A DNA stretch of 10,285 bases. It comes from RBG-16-57-9 sp964462185. GTDB lineage: Archaea; Thermoproteota; Bathyarchaeia; TCS64. Position 1 is the stretch's first letter; each line of letters opens with the position of its first letter. Where the stretch lies: NCBI GenBank assembly GCA_964462185.1, contig CAYWWV010000045.1, positions 1-10,285 on the forward strand, written 5' to 3'. This document shows positions 1 through 5,786 of the stretch, piece after piece. Made by a program: the position numbers and the translations under genes. Below the pieces are notes generated by a model. The model ran no database searches and had not been told where the DNA came from. It saw nothing but the letters and a program-made list of their open reading frames with translations.

Positions 1-27
1 GTTCCTCCAGGGCTTGCTTTATCCGCA

Positions 28-138
28 TTATTGTTTCCAGTTGCTTTTGGGGTCGCCTTCGTAGTAGAGAGTTGAAGATTGTTCAATCTTTTCCTCCAGC
101 GCCGCTACTCTCCCCTGCAGCCTCTTCTCGCTGGTCAC
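28..138 (-). CDS. Short coiled-coil ORF, possibly a broken gene fragment
   Basis: Reading the minus strand, a GTG start at 138 opens a 36-codon ORF ending in TAA at 30-28. It begins MTSEKRLQGRVAALEEKIEQ, a charged stretch with coiled-coil character. An AGGT four bases before the GTG could serve as a ribosome binding site. The frame stays open upstream of the GTG to about position 178, without an ATG. A second minus-strand frame covering about 1-90 also looks coding (it contains QLETIMRIKQALEE) and runs off the window edge. The two could be one gene split by a frameshift. No family is recognised, so this may be a tiny protein, a fragment or chance. Confidence 0.25.
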   Translation of the reverse strand: MTSEKRLQGRVAALEEKIEQSSTLYYEGDPKSNWKQ

Positions 139-190
139 AAAGACCTTTAACCTTGTAGCGCTGTAGGTAGTTGCCAGTTAGGTGCCTTGT

Positions 191-788
191 TTATCCTCTT
201 TCCTTAAAGCCAATGGACCATCCGAGGTTGACTGGCGTGATCATTCTCTCGATGGTTTGAGATGGTACGTAAGGGCACCTCTGGGTGTCGAGTTCCCCCG
301 AGTATACCTTGGCCGCGTAGTTGAAGCAGCTCTCTTCGCCGCACTTCTTGCAGTCTGTTTTGGGGAAAACGTTGTAAAGGCTCATGGGGTTCAGCTTCTT
401 CTTCTTTTCTATCAGCCCTCCTAGGTCGCTTTTATTGGAGAGGTTAAACTTGATGCCTCTGTTGATTAGGTCAACCACCTTCTCCAAGATGTAGCCTATC
501 TCAGCCTCATCCTTTACGAAGGTTACCGCTAGGTCCCCATTCTCCCCCAACATGAAGTTGTGTTGCTCCACGGTGAAGCTCAGGATCATGGGGTTATTCG
601 TGAGCTTAGAGTTTCGTGTGGCCAGGTAGAGCACCGGCAGGACATCCCAGGCTCTTATTGATCCTGCCGATGAACTTTATACGAGTGCTGTCGGCGATGC
701 AGGGTGATACGTCCGTTACCTCGCAGTCCTCGCGCTTAACCAGGAGCCCTTTAAGGAGTAGGTCGTTGAGAAAGTCTTCTCCGTTCAT
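191..788 (-). pseudogene. 4Fe-4S domain (PF04060-type) protein, split by a frameshift
   Basis: Two minus-strand frames together make one recognisable protein of about 198 residues. The N-terminal part starts at ATG 788 (MNGEDFLNDLLLKGLLVKRE) and would stop at 606. The rest continues in another frame, from about 646 to TAA at 193-191. Joining them near the G triplet at 647-649 gives INKSL-DVLPVLYLATRN, matching the continuous layout I remember for archaeal (Fe-S)-binding proteins of this type. The C-terminal part has PKTDCKKCGEESCFNYA and a later CP, a C-x2-C-x4-C-x16-C arrangement like the 4Fe-4S domain of RnfB and of the CO dehydrogenase/acetyl-CoA synthase gamma subunit. It probably binds one 4Fe-4S cluster; its exact role is unknown. 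The shift may be real decay, a sequencing or assembly error, or, less likely, recoding. Base composition is more AT-rich than in the neighbours. Confidence 0.72.
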
Positions 789-967
789 ACCATCAATCTT
801 AACATATTATATCGAGGTATTTGAATCTAGTAATATGGTTCGTATTAATCGCTTCACATTGTTCTGGGTTTCAGAGCCATCCCTATGGGGGTTAAAGGCC
901 TTCCGATTGAAGAATAACCGTTATACTAGTAAACGGGGTTAAAACCCTGCTCGGGGCTCTAAACCTT
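789..967. other. AT-rich intergenic region
   Basis: This stretch separates the rhomboid gene from the Fe-S gene, both on the minus strand. Bases 781-840 are about 30% G+C. On the minus strand GATATAAT at 806-813 resembles a TATA box for the Fe-S gene, but it lies only about 20 bases from ATG 788, a little close for a leaderless start; TCAAATAC at 816-823 is an alternative. A small inverted repeat (CCGTT 918-922, AACGG 932-936) and a GGGTT/AACCC dyad at 937-947 lie downstream of the rhomboid stop. They could be part of a transcript end, but there is no clear terminator. No RNA gene was recognised. Confidence 0.4.
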
Positions 968-1633
968 TTAAACCATCCCTGGGGACAGGTGGAAAACCCA
1001 TAGGTAGAGGGCTAGGGCAACCATCACGGCGATCACCAGCCCCTTAAAGGCCTTGTCGAAGTCCAGGGCGAAGGCTCCCAGGGCACCTGCTATGAAGCCG
1101 TATAGGTGGACGTCGTGGGCCACCCCTGGCTGGGCGGAGGCCACTATGGTTAAGGCCTCCAGGGCTAGGAGTCCGAGGCCGGCCACAACGCCGGGCAGGG
1201 GGATGATGAAGACGCTGGTGAACTTGAAGGGCATGAGGAGGATGAGGAGGGCGATGGCGCCGAAGATGGATCCCGAGGCGCCTATTAGGACTGTGTTGGA
1301 GGATGGGTGGAGGAGTGCATGGGTGAGCCCTGCGAGGGCGCCGCTCCCCAGGTATATTGCGGAGAATCGGAGGCTCCCCAATTCGGGCTCCAGGGCTCTC
1401 CCCAGGTAGAAGAGGGTGAACATGTTTCCAGCCAGGTGTTGGATGCTGCTGTGGAGAAACTGGTATGAGAGGAGGGTGTGGTACATCCCGTGGGACCAGA
1501 GCCACCTGGGTTTAAGCCCCAGTAAACCAACCAGCTCCATCCGTGAAGCCCCAGGCAGAAACACCAAGGCCACGTAGAGGGCCGTGCACCCGATAACCAC
1601 GGCATGGGTGAAGGAGGATCTTCCCCCTGGCAT
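968..1633 (-). CDS. Rhomboid family intramembrane serine protease
   Basis: This is a polytopic membrane protein of about 221 residues with the hallmarks of rhomboid proteases, which cut transmembrane substrates inside the lipid bilayer. Counting from the alternative GTG start at 1639 (two residues longer), FLHSSIQHLAGNM holds the conserved H63, H68 and N72 that correspond to the GlpG HxxxxHxxxN motif. GASGSIFG carries the catalytic serine S122, and AHDVHLYGFIAG carries the partner histidine H178. Hydrophobic segments at about 12-29, 68-83, 91-110, 118-136, 142-165, 174-192 and 199-217 fit the six- or seven-helix core. The size suggests no large extra domain. The start is uncertain: neither GTG 1639 nor ATG 1633 has a clear Shine-Dalgarno sequence. 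The gene is divergent from lysS. Family assignment is firm; the substrate is unknown. Confidence 0.9.
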   Translation of the reverse strand: MPGGRSSFTHAVVIGCTALYVALVFLPGASRMELVGLLGLKPRWLWSHGMYHTLLSYQFLHSSIQHLAGNMFTLFYLGRALEPELGSLRFSAIYLGSGALAGLTHALLHPSSNTVLIGASGSIFGAIALLILLMPFKFTSVFIIPLPGVVAGLGLLALEALTIVASAQPGVAHDVHLYGFIAGALGAFALDFDKAFKGLVIAVMVALALYLWVFHLSPGMV

Positions 1634-1683
1634 TTCCACATAACTCTACTCTCGATCAGGATAACACTTTTGGATGGGTCCCT

Positions 1684-1694
1684 CCATATATTGG
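1684..1694. promoter_or_regulatory. TATA-like element between rhomboid gene and lysS
   Basis: CCATATATTGG at 1684-1694 is a near-symmetric AT box in the divergent rhomboid/lysS spacer. On the minus strand it would place transcription start near 1663, giving the rhomboid mRNA a leader of about 24-30 bases. On the plus strand it would start transcription near 1715, just past ATG 1707, so it fits lysS poorly. It sits inside the 11-codon N-terminal extension that a lysS start at 1674 would require, which argues for the 1707 start. Confidence 0.3.
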
Positions 1695-1706
1695 GGGCTG
1701 AAAACC

Positions 1707-3329
1707 ATGATAGGAGACCTCAGACCCATCCATGAGAAGGGCATCATAGGCCGGGGAACCTGGTACGACAAGGCGGCCCGCGAGCTGGTGGAGCGGGAGC
1801 GCAAGCTGGGCAGGAGCCTGGAGCTGCTGCGCACCGAGAGCGGGCTGGGCGCCAGCGGCTACCCCCACATAGGAAGCCTGGCAGACGCCCTTAGAAACTA
1901 CGCCATCACCCTGGCCCTCCAAGTCCAGGGCTATGAGAGCGAGTACATCGCCTTCGCCGACGACAAGGATGGGTTGAGGAGGGTGCCTGAGGGCATGCCT
2001 GAGGAGCTGGAGAAATACCTGGGCTTCAGCGTGGCCCAGATACCCGACATCTTCGGGGAGTGCCACCGCAGCTTCGGGGAGCACATGAGCAGCCTCCTCA
2101 AGGAGGCCCTGGACCTTAACGGAGTGAAGTACACCCCCATGTCGGCCTACGAGACCTACCGGGACGGCCTACTGAACGAGGAGATAATCACCATACTGGA
2201 GAACCACGAGAAGGTGGGCCGCATAATCGAATCCATCACCGGCCAGGAGAAATACACCGAGGCCCTCCCCTACTTCGTGGTCTGCGAGGAGTGCGGGAGA
2301 ATATACACCACCTACGCCCACGACTACAACCCGGCCAGTCAAACCATCCAGTACGACTGCCGGGGTATGGAGGTGAAGGGCCGTTGGATGGAGGGCTGCG
2401 GCCACAAAGGCGAGGTGGACGTGCTCAGCGGGAATGGGAAGCTGAGCTGGAAGGTGGAGTTCGGGGCTCGTTGGCACGCCCTGGACATCCGGTTCGAGGC
2501 CTATGGGAAGGACATAGCCGACAGCGTCTACGTCAACGACGCCATCTGTCGCGAGATATTCAACTGGGAGCCCCCTATGCACGTTCAGTATGAGATGTTT
2601 GTGGACCGTGGGGGGAGGAAGATAAGTAAGTCGGCTGGGAACGTCTTCACCCCCCAGGTCTGGTACCGCTACGGGAGTAAGGAGAGCTTGAACCTCCTCA
2701 TTTTCAAGCGGTTCGTGGGGACCAAGAGTGGCTCTGTTGAAGACATACCTGTACACATGGATGAGCTGGACGAGTTGGAGGACGTTTACTTCGGGAGGAG
2801 GAGGCCCAAAAACCCCCAGGAATACTACAAGCTCACAGGGCTCTACGAGTACGCCCACCTGCTCAGGCCCCCCAAGGAGCCCCAGGTCCACATCCCCTAC
2901 CGGGTCCTAGTCAACCTGGCCCAGGTGGCCCCCCAGGGGAAGGAGGAGGAGTTCATGGAGTCCAAGCTAAGGGAGTACGGCTACCTGGACCAGGGGAGCC
3001 GGGGGCTATCCCAGCGCATCCAGTGGGCCCTCAACTGGGTCCGAGAGGTGGAGTCCCAGGAACAAGAACCCCTGGCCTTAACCCCCCAGGAGAAACAGCT
3101 GCTAACCGCGGTGGCCAACGCCCTGGAATCCGCCGAGGGCGCTGAGGCCTACCAGGCAGCAGTATTCGAGACCTGCAAAAGACTGGGGCACAGACCCCGC
3201 GAGGCCTTCACCCTGCTCTACAGAGTACTCCTGGGGCAGCCCAAAGGCCCCCGATTCGGACCCTACGTAGCCCTAATAGGCCGGGACGCCACCGTGAAAA
3301 AAATTAGGGAAGCCGTCGAGAAAGGCTGA
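1707..3329 (+). CDS. lysS: Lysyl-tRNA synthetase, class I
   Basis: This enzyme activates lysine with ATP and loads it onto tRNA-Lys in the cytoplasm. The 540-residue protein aligns by eye over its whole length with archaeal class I LysRS (Pyrococcus type). The HIGH-type signature is SGLGASGYPHIGS (HIGS at about residues 54-57 from this start), and the KMSKS-type signature is RKISKSAGNV (about 305-309). Between them are cysteine pairs, CEEC (193-196) and CRGMEVKGRWMEGC (218-231), consistent with the metal-binding insert. The C-terminal helical part (KRLGHRPREAFTLLYRVLLG) is the anticodon-binding, alpha-helix-cage type region ending close to the family's usual end. An in-frame ATG at 1674 would add 11 residues (MGPSIYWGLKT), but the family N-terminus fits the 1707 start better. 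It is convergent with the tautomerase gene, with 8 bases between the stops. Confidence 0.95.
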   Translation: MIGDLRPIHEKGIIGRGTWYDKAARELVERERKLGRSLELLRTESGLGASGYPHIGSLADALRNYAITLALQVQGYESEYIAFADDKDGLRRVPEGMPEELEKYLGFSVAQIPDIFGECHRSFGEHMSSLLKEALDLNGVKYTPMSAYETYRDGLLNEEIITILENHEKVGRIIESITGQEKYTEALPYFVVCEECGRIYTTYAHDYNPASQTIQYDCRGMEVKGRWMEGCGHKGEVDVLSGNGKLSWKVEFGARWHALDIRFEAYGKDIADSVYVNDAICREIFNWEPPMHVQYEMFVDRGGRKISKSAGNVFTPQVWYRYGSKESLNLLIFKRFVGTKSGSVEDIPVHMDELDELEDVYFGRRRPKNPQEYYKLTGLYEYAHLLRPPKEPQVHIPYRVLVNLAQVAPQGKEEEFMESKLREYGYLDQGSRGLSQRIQWALNWVREVESQEQEPLALTPQEKQLLTAVANALESAEGAEAYQAAVFETCKRLGHRPREAFTLLYRVLLGQPKGPRFGPYVALIGRDATVKKIREAVEKG

Positions 3330-3337
3330 GAAAAGGG

Positions 3338-3517
3338 TTAGCCGGCGGAGACCCCGGCCGAGTACCAGTCGCTTTTATCGACGTCCACGAAGACCACGCT
3401 CACAGCCTCAGGCTTGGAGCCGCAGCCCTTGCAGACGGCCTCAGTCACCAGCTTGGCCACCCGATCCTTGGTCTCCTTGTCACGGCCCTTATACCACTGA
3501 ATCGTAACCCACGGCAT
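3338..3517 (-). CDS. 4-oxalocrotonate tautomerase family protein
   Basis: This 59-residue protein belongs to the small tautomerase family, which assembles as hexamers and uses the amino-terminal proline as catalytic base. The chosen ATG (3517-3515) is followed directly by proline, which becomes Pro1 after removal of methionine; the longer in-frame start at 3529 would bury it. Counting from Pro1, Arg11 (PWVTIQWYKGR) and Trp50 (KSDWYSAG) fall where the classical enzyme has its active-site Arg11 and Trp50. Position 39 is serine rather than the substrate-binding Arg39. A CKGC pair at 28-31 is unusual for so small a tautomerase. The substrate is unknown; nothing nearby suggests aromatic meta-cleavage. 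A TATA-like CTTAAATC (minus strand, 3553-3546) predicts a leader of a few bases. Confidence 0.87.
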   Translation of the reverse strand: MPWVTIQWYKGRDKETKDRVAKLVTEAVCKGCGSKPEAVSVVFVDVDKSDWYSAGVSAG

Positions 3518-3545
3518 AGCAACCAGCAATATTGGGGTTTAGGGG

Positions 3546-3553
3546 GATTTAAG
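3546..3553 (-). promoter_or_regulatory. TATA-like box for the tautomerase gene
   Basis: Minus-strand CTTAAATC is centred about 32 bases before the tautomerase ATG at 3517. An archaeal start site about 26 bases downstream would fall near 3523, giving a leader of about 5 bases. The call rests on spacing and composition only. Confidence 0.35.
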
Positions 3554-3610
3554 CTGTTCAAGTGGGGCGGGGCTCCACACTCAAGATCCTCATCACCATT
3601 CAGAAGGGCT

Positions 3611-3620
3611 TGTATATCAT
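3611..3620 (+). promoter_or_regulatory. TATA box inside an inverted repeat, upstream of dCMP deaminase
   Basis: TGTATATCAT is the best TATA-like sequence in the 3518-3706 divergent spacer. It is bracketed exactly by GGGCT (3606-3610) and AGCCC (3621-3625), a 5-bp inverted repeat. Transcription would start near 3641, inside the dyad at 3627-3649, and leave a leader of about 66 bases before the dCMP deaminase ATG. Whether it or the weaker box at 3678-3684 is used cannot be told from sequence. Confidence 0.4.
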
Positions 3621-3626
3621 AGCCCG

Positions 3627-3649
3627 CCCCAATGGATCATCCATGGGGG
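3627..3649. promoter_or_regulatory. 23-bp imperfect palindrome, possible operator
   Basis: The half-sites are CCCC-A-ATGGAT and ATCCAT-G-GGGG around a central C at 3638: ten of eleven position pairs are complementary, with one mismatch (A3631 against G3645). It lies directly over the predicted start site of the 3611-3620 TATA box, the classic place for an archaeal repressor to block initiation. As RNA it would also form a tight hairpin, but the loop would be a single base unless the inner pairs open. It is outside any coding sequence other than a 13-codon uORF candidate. Confidence 0.4.
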
Positions 3650-3684
3650 TGGAATTAAGCTTAACCCAGGGCAAACCAATTTAG
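3643..3684 (+). CDS. Possible 13-codon upstream ORF
   Basis: The ATG at 3643 is about 28 bases after the centre of the TATA box at 3611-3620, so it could be read from a leaderless transcript. It encodes MGVELSLTQGKPI and stops with TAG at 3682-3684, 22 bases before the dCMP deaminase ATG. ORFs this short arise easily by chance; only the position relative to the promoter makes it notable. Confidence 0.15.
   Translation: MGVELSLTQGKPI
3678..3684 (+). promoter_or_regulatory. Weak TATA-like box for dCMP deaminase
   Basis: AATTTAG is centred 26 bases before ATG 3707, the spacing expected for a leaderless transcript that begins at the start codon. It is a poorer match than the 3611-3620 box, so the gene may have one or two start sites. 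Confidence 0.3.
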
Positions 3685-3706
3685 CCACCACGCCGCATTT
3701 TCCTCT

Positions 3707-4210
3707 ATGGCTAGACCCGACAAAACCATGTATTTCCTCGGGATCGCCCTAAGCGTGGCCCGCAGAAGCACCTGCCTCCGGAGGAAGTTTGGGGCCGTAA
3801 TCGTCAAGGACAACACCATCGTTGGAACAGGTTACAACGGGACTGCCCGAGGAGTGGTTAACTGCAGCGAGGTGGGCTGCATTAAGGACTTGATGGGGGC
3901 CCCCCATGGGAGTGCCTACGACTGCTGCCCGGCGGTACACGCAGAGGAGAACGCCATCATAAACAGTAACAGGGCCGACAGGATTGGAGCCACCTTATAC
4001 CTAGCCGGGGTGGACCGGGATGGGGCCTACACCATGGCCCTCCCATGCAAGAGATGCCAGCGCAAAATCATCAACAGCCGGATAAAGGAGGTTGTGATCC
4101 TCAAGGACGACGGGAAGCCCCTGAGGGTGGACGTGGAGGAGTACGTGAAGGCAGACTCGGAGTGGTATAAGGCCGCCCTGGAGGAGGCAAGGAAGTCAAA
4201 ACAGGTTTAG
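3707..4210 (+). CDS. dCMP/cytidine deaminase family protein (likely deoxycytidylate deaminase)
   Basis: This 167-residue protein probably converts dCMP to dUMP, feeding thymidylate synthesis. The zinc site is clear: PAVHAEENAI gives ligand H78 and catalytic proton shuttle E80, and PCKRC gives ligands C114 and C117. The N-terminal half, with RKFGAVIVKDNTIVGTGYNG and then NCSEVGC (C53, C58) and YDCC (C73, C74), follows the layout of dCMP deaminases such as phage T4 Cd and ComEB. Those extra cysteines are therefore normal for this group and may hold a structural metal. Length fits the family. No ribosome binding site precedes the ATG, in keeping with leaderless initiation. Related deaminases acting on other nucleotides cannot be excluded. 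The gene is divergent from the tautomerase gene. Confidence 0.88.
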   Translation: MARPDKTMYFLGIALSVARRSTCLRRKFGAVIVKDNTIVGTGYNGTARGVVNCSEVGCIKDLMGAPHGSAYDCCPAVHAEENAIINSNRADRIGATLYLAGVDRDGAYTMALPCKRCQRKIINSRIKEVVILKDDGKPLRVDVEEYVKADSEWYKAALEEARKSKQV

Positions 4211-4238
4211 GGGTCCTGGTTGCGGGGCGGGAATAAAG

Positions 4239-4246
4239 TTTATAAA
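4239..4246 (+). promoter_or_regulatory. Strong TATA box for the micro coiled-coil gene
   Basis: TTTATAAA is a textbook archaeal TATA box, preceded by purine-rich GGAATAAAG that could act as a BRE. Its centre predicts transcription from about 4269, leaving a leader of about 9 bases before ATG 4278. That such a good promoter serves a 45-codon ORF supports the ORF being real. Confidence 0.6.
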
Positions 4247-4277
4247 CGGAGTCTCCTCGATTGAAAACCGGTTGGGG

Positions 4278-4415
4278 ATGAGTCTGGAGAAGAAGGTGGA
4301 GGACCTGGAGCTGGAAATAAAGGGCCTTATGGACAAGATAGAGTCCATCGAGGAGCAGCTGGAAGAGATACTGGAGAAGCTGGAGGAGCACGAGGAAAGG
4401 CTTAACGAGCTCTAG
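4278..4415 (+). CDS. 45-residue coiled-coil microprotein
   Basis: The ATG at 4278 opens a 45-codon ORF that stops at TAG 4413-4415. The whole protein is one predicted helix, beginning MSLEKKVEDLELEIKGLMDK and rich in Glu, Lys and Leu. Hydrophobic residues fall in an unbroken 4-3 pattern at 3, 7, 10, 14, 17, 21, 24, 28, 31, 35, 42 and 45. Only position 38 (His) is polar in the core register. That is more than six heptads with no stutter, proline or extra domain. It should oligomerise or pair with another coiled coil. A strong TATA box lies 35 bases upstream, and CoaBC follows after 54 bases with its own box. No family name is recognised and the function is unknown. Confidence 0.7.
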   Translation: MSLEKKVEDLELEIKGLMDKIESIEEQLEEILEKLEEHEERLNEL

Positions 4416-4436
4416 ACCCCTGGGGCTGGGAAAAGG

Positions 4437-4443
4437 ATTAAAG
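4437..4443 (+). promoter_or_regulatory. TATA-like box for coaBC
   Basis: ATTAAAG is centred 30 bases before ATG 4470, predicting a start site near 4467 and a leader of at most a few bases. It lies in the 54-base gap after the coiled-coil gene, so coaBC may be transcribed independently or by read-through. Confidence 0.35.
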
Positions 4444-4469
4444 CCCTGACGTGTGCTTGCTTCTAAGAT

Positions 4470-5735
4470 ATGTTTCCCGGAGACCACACCTCCAAGAGCA
4501 TCATAGGCTCCAAGAGCAGGGAGCTCTGGGGGAAGAAGATCGTTCTCTGCATCACAGGCAGCGTGGCCGCCATTAAGAGCCCCGAGATCGCCCGGGAACT
4601 CATGCGTAGGGGGGCTGATGTCTACGCCGTTATGACTCCGGCGGCCCAGCGGATAATCCACCCAGACATGGTTTGGTGGGCCACGGGGAACCCCGTGGTC
4701 ACCGAGCTCACGGGGGCCGTGGAGCATGTGACTCTTGCGGGGGAGCACGAGGATAGGGCGGACCTGATTCTGGTGGCTCCTTCCACCGCCAACACCATTG
4801 GGAAGATAGCTGCGGCTATAGACGACACGCCGGTCACCACCACTGTGACCACTGGTATCGGTGCGGGGGTGCCCGTGGTGGTGGCGCCGGCGATGCATGC
4901 CTCCATGTATAACCACCCCTTGGTGGATGAGAACATTAAACGGCTGGAGTCCATAGGGGTTGAGGTTTTGAAGCCCCGGGTAGAGGAGGGTAAGGCCAAG
5001 ATTCCTGGGACGGTGGAGATTGTGGAGGCCGTGGTCTCCCGCCTGGCAGGCCCCAAGGATTTGGAGGGGAGGAGGGTCTTGGTGACTGCCGGGCCCACCA
5101 GGGCTTACCTGGATGCTTTCCGTTTCATAACCAACCCCAGCTCCGGTAAGATGGGTGTGGAGCTGGCTCGGGTGGCGGCTTGGAGGGGTGCGGAGGTGAC
5201 CCTGGTGTATGGCCCCGGGTCGGAGGCGCCGCCCCCCGGTGTACGGGTTCTGAGGGTGGAGACCACCGAGGATTTGTTGAGGGCCGTCGAGGAGGAGGTT
5301 AGGGCTGGGGGGTACGATGCCGCGATCATGGCTGCCGCGGCGAGCGATTTCGGGCCCGAGGAGAGGGTGGAGGAGAAGACTCCCAGCCAGAGGGGTGAGT
5401 GGGTGTTGAGGCTTAGGGCTCTGCCCAAGGTGATTGACCGGGTGAAGGAGCTGGACCCCGGGGTGTTGGTGGTGGGGTTCAAGGCCGAGTACGGGGTCTC
5501 CGATGGGGAGCTGGTGGAGAGGGCTTTGGGCCGGCTCAGGGAGTCGGGTTTGGACTTGGTGGTAGCCAACGATGTGGCGCGGGAGAAGGCTGGCTTCGCT
5601 GTGGATACCAACGAGGTTTTCATTGTTGGCCCCAAGGGGTTGCTAGAGCATTTGGGCCCTGTTGGGAAGCGCGAGGTGGCTCGGAGGATACTGGACTATT
5701 TGGTGGAGCTGCTGCGGGGCAAGGCCGGGGGTTAG
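4470..5735 (+). CDS. coaBC: Bifunctional phosphopantothenoylcysteine decarboxylase / phosphopantothenate-cysteine ligase
   Basis: This 421-residue enzyme makes 4'-phosphopantetheine from 4'-phosphopantothenate and cysteine in coenzyme A synthesis. The N-terminal FMN-dependent CoaC domain (about 20-190) shows ITGSVAAIKSPEI, the catalytic histidine in VEHVTLA (H86), APSTANTIGKIA (103-114) and PAMHASMYNHP (140-150). The PAMH in place of bacterial PAMN, and EEGKAKIP (172-179) where bacteria have the cysteine-bearing clamp, match the archaeal version as I recall it from Methanocaldococcus. The C-terminal CoaB domain (about 200-415) has VTAGPTRAYLD (205-215), TNPSSGKMG (221-229), GFKAEY (336-341) and VVANDV (364-369), which form the nucleotide and phosphopantothenate sites. 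The N-terminal lead HTSKSIIGSKS also resembles archaeal Dfp, supporting this start. It is complete and in frame. Confidence 0.95.
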   Translation: MFPGDHTSKSIIGSKSRELWGKKIVLCITGSVAAIKSPEIARELMRRGADVYAVMTPAAQRIIHPDMVWWATGNPVVTELTGAVEHVTLAGEHEDRADLILVAPSTANTIGKIAAAIDDTPVTTTVTTGIGAGVPVVVAPAMHASMYNHPLVDENIKRLESIGVEVLKPRVEEGKAKIPGTVEIVEAVVSRLAGPKDLEGRRVLVTAGPTRAYLDAFRFITNPSSGKMGVELARVAAWRGAEVTLVYGPGSEAPPPGVRVLRVETTEDLLRAVEEEVRAGGYDAAIMAAAASDFGPEERVEEKTPSQRGEWVLRLRALPKVIDRVKELDPGVLVVGFKAEYGVSDGELVERALGRLRESGLDLVVANDVAREKAGFAVDTNEVFIVGPKGLLEHLGPVGKREVARRILDYLVELLRGKAGG

Positions 5736-5756
5736 TCTCACCAGCCGATAGCAACC

Positions 5757-5765
5757 TTATTAAAC
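5757..5765 (+). promoter_or_regulatory. TATA box for the surface protein gene
   Basis: TTATTAAAC is centred 26 bases before ATG 5787, placing the predicted transcription start at the start codon. No Shine-Dalgarno sequence is present in the short gap after coaBC, so leaderless translation is likely. Confidence 0.5.
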
Positions 5766-5786
5766 ATTGTAAGCCTATCACTGGGT

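Noticed and set aside
918..936. Inverted repeat CCGTT…AACGG as a terminator or operator
   Set aside because: It has only five base pairs with a 9-base loop, lies in AT-rich sequence where such matches are common, and has no U-run on the relevant side.
1674..1706. Upstream in-frame ATG start for lysS
   Set aside because: The 11 extra residues (MGPSIYWGLKT) have no counterpart in the family as I recall it, and the stretch contains a TATA-like element.
2169..2891. Long minus-strand open frame (240 codons) inside lysS
   Set aside because: It lies fully antisense to the conserved core of lysyl-tRNA synthetase and has no recognisable motif. Similar shadow frames opposite the surface protein (5832-6611) and within the acyl-CoA synthetase were rejected for the same reason.
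3575..3650. Possible C/D box sRNA on the minus strand (GTGATGA and CTGA motifs)
   Set aside because: A C'-like GTGATGA and D'-like CTGA sit 3 bases apart, but the outer C box is degenerate (ATGATAT) and no D box lies at a proper guide distance; the terminal stem is unclear.
3757..3930. Extra cysteines in the dCMP deaminase (C53, C58, C73, C74) as a novelty
   Set aside because: Similarly placed cysteines and histidines before the HAE motif are usual in dCMP deaminases such as the T4 and ComEB types.
4101..4916. Long minus-strand open frame (271 codons) opposite the coiled-coil gene and CoaBC
   Set aside because: Its translation is low-complexity, rich in His, Pro, Arg and Gly, and matches no family; it runs antisense to well-supported genes. 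It is a by-product of high G+C and third-position bias.
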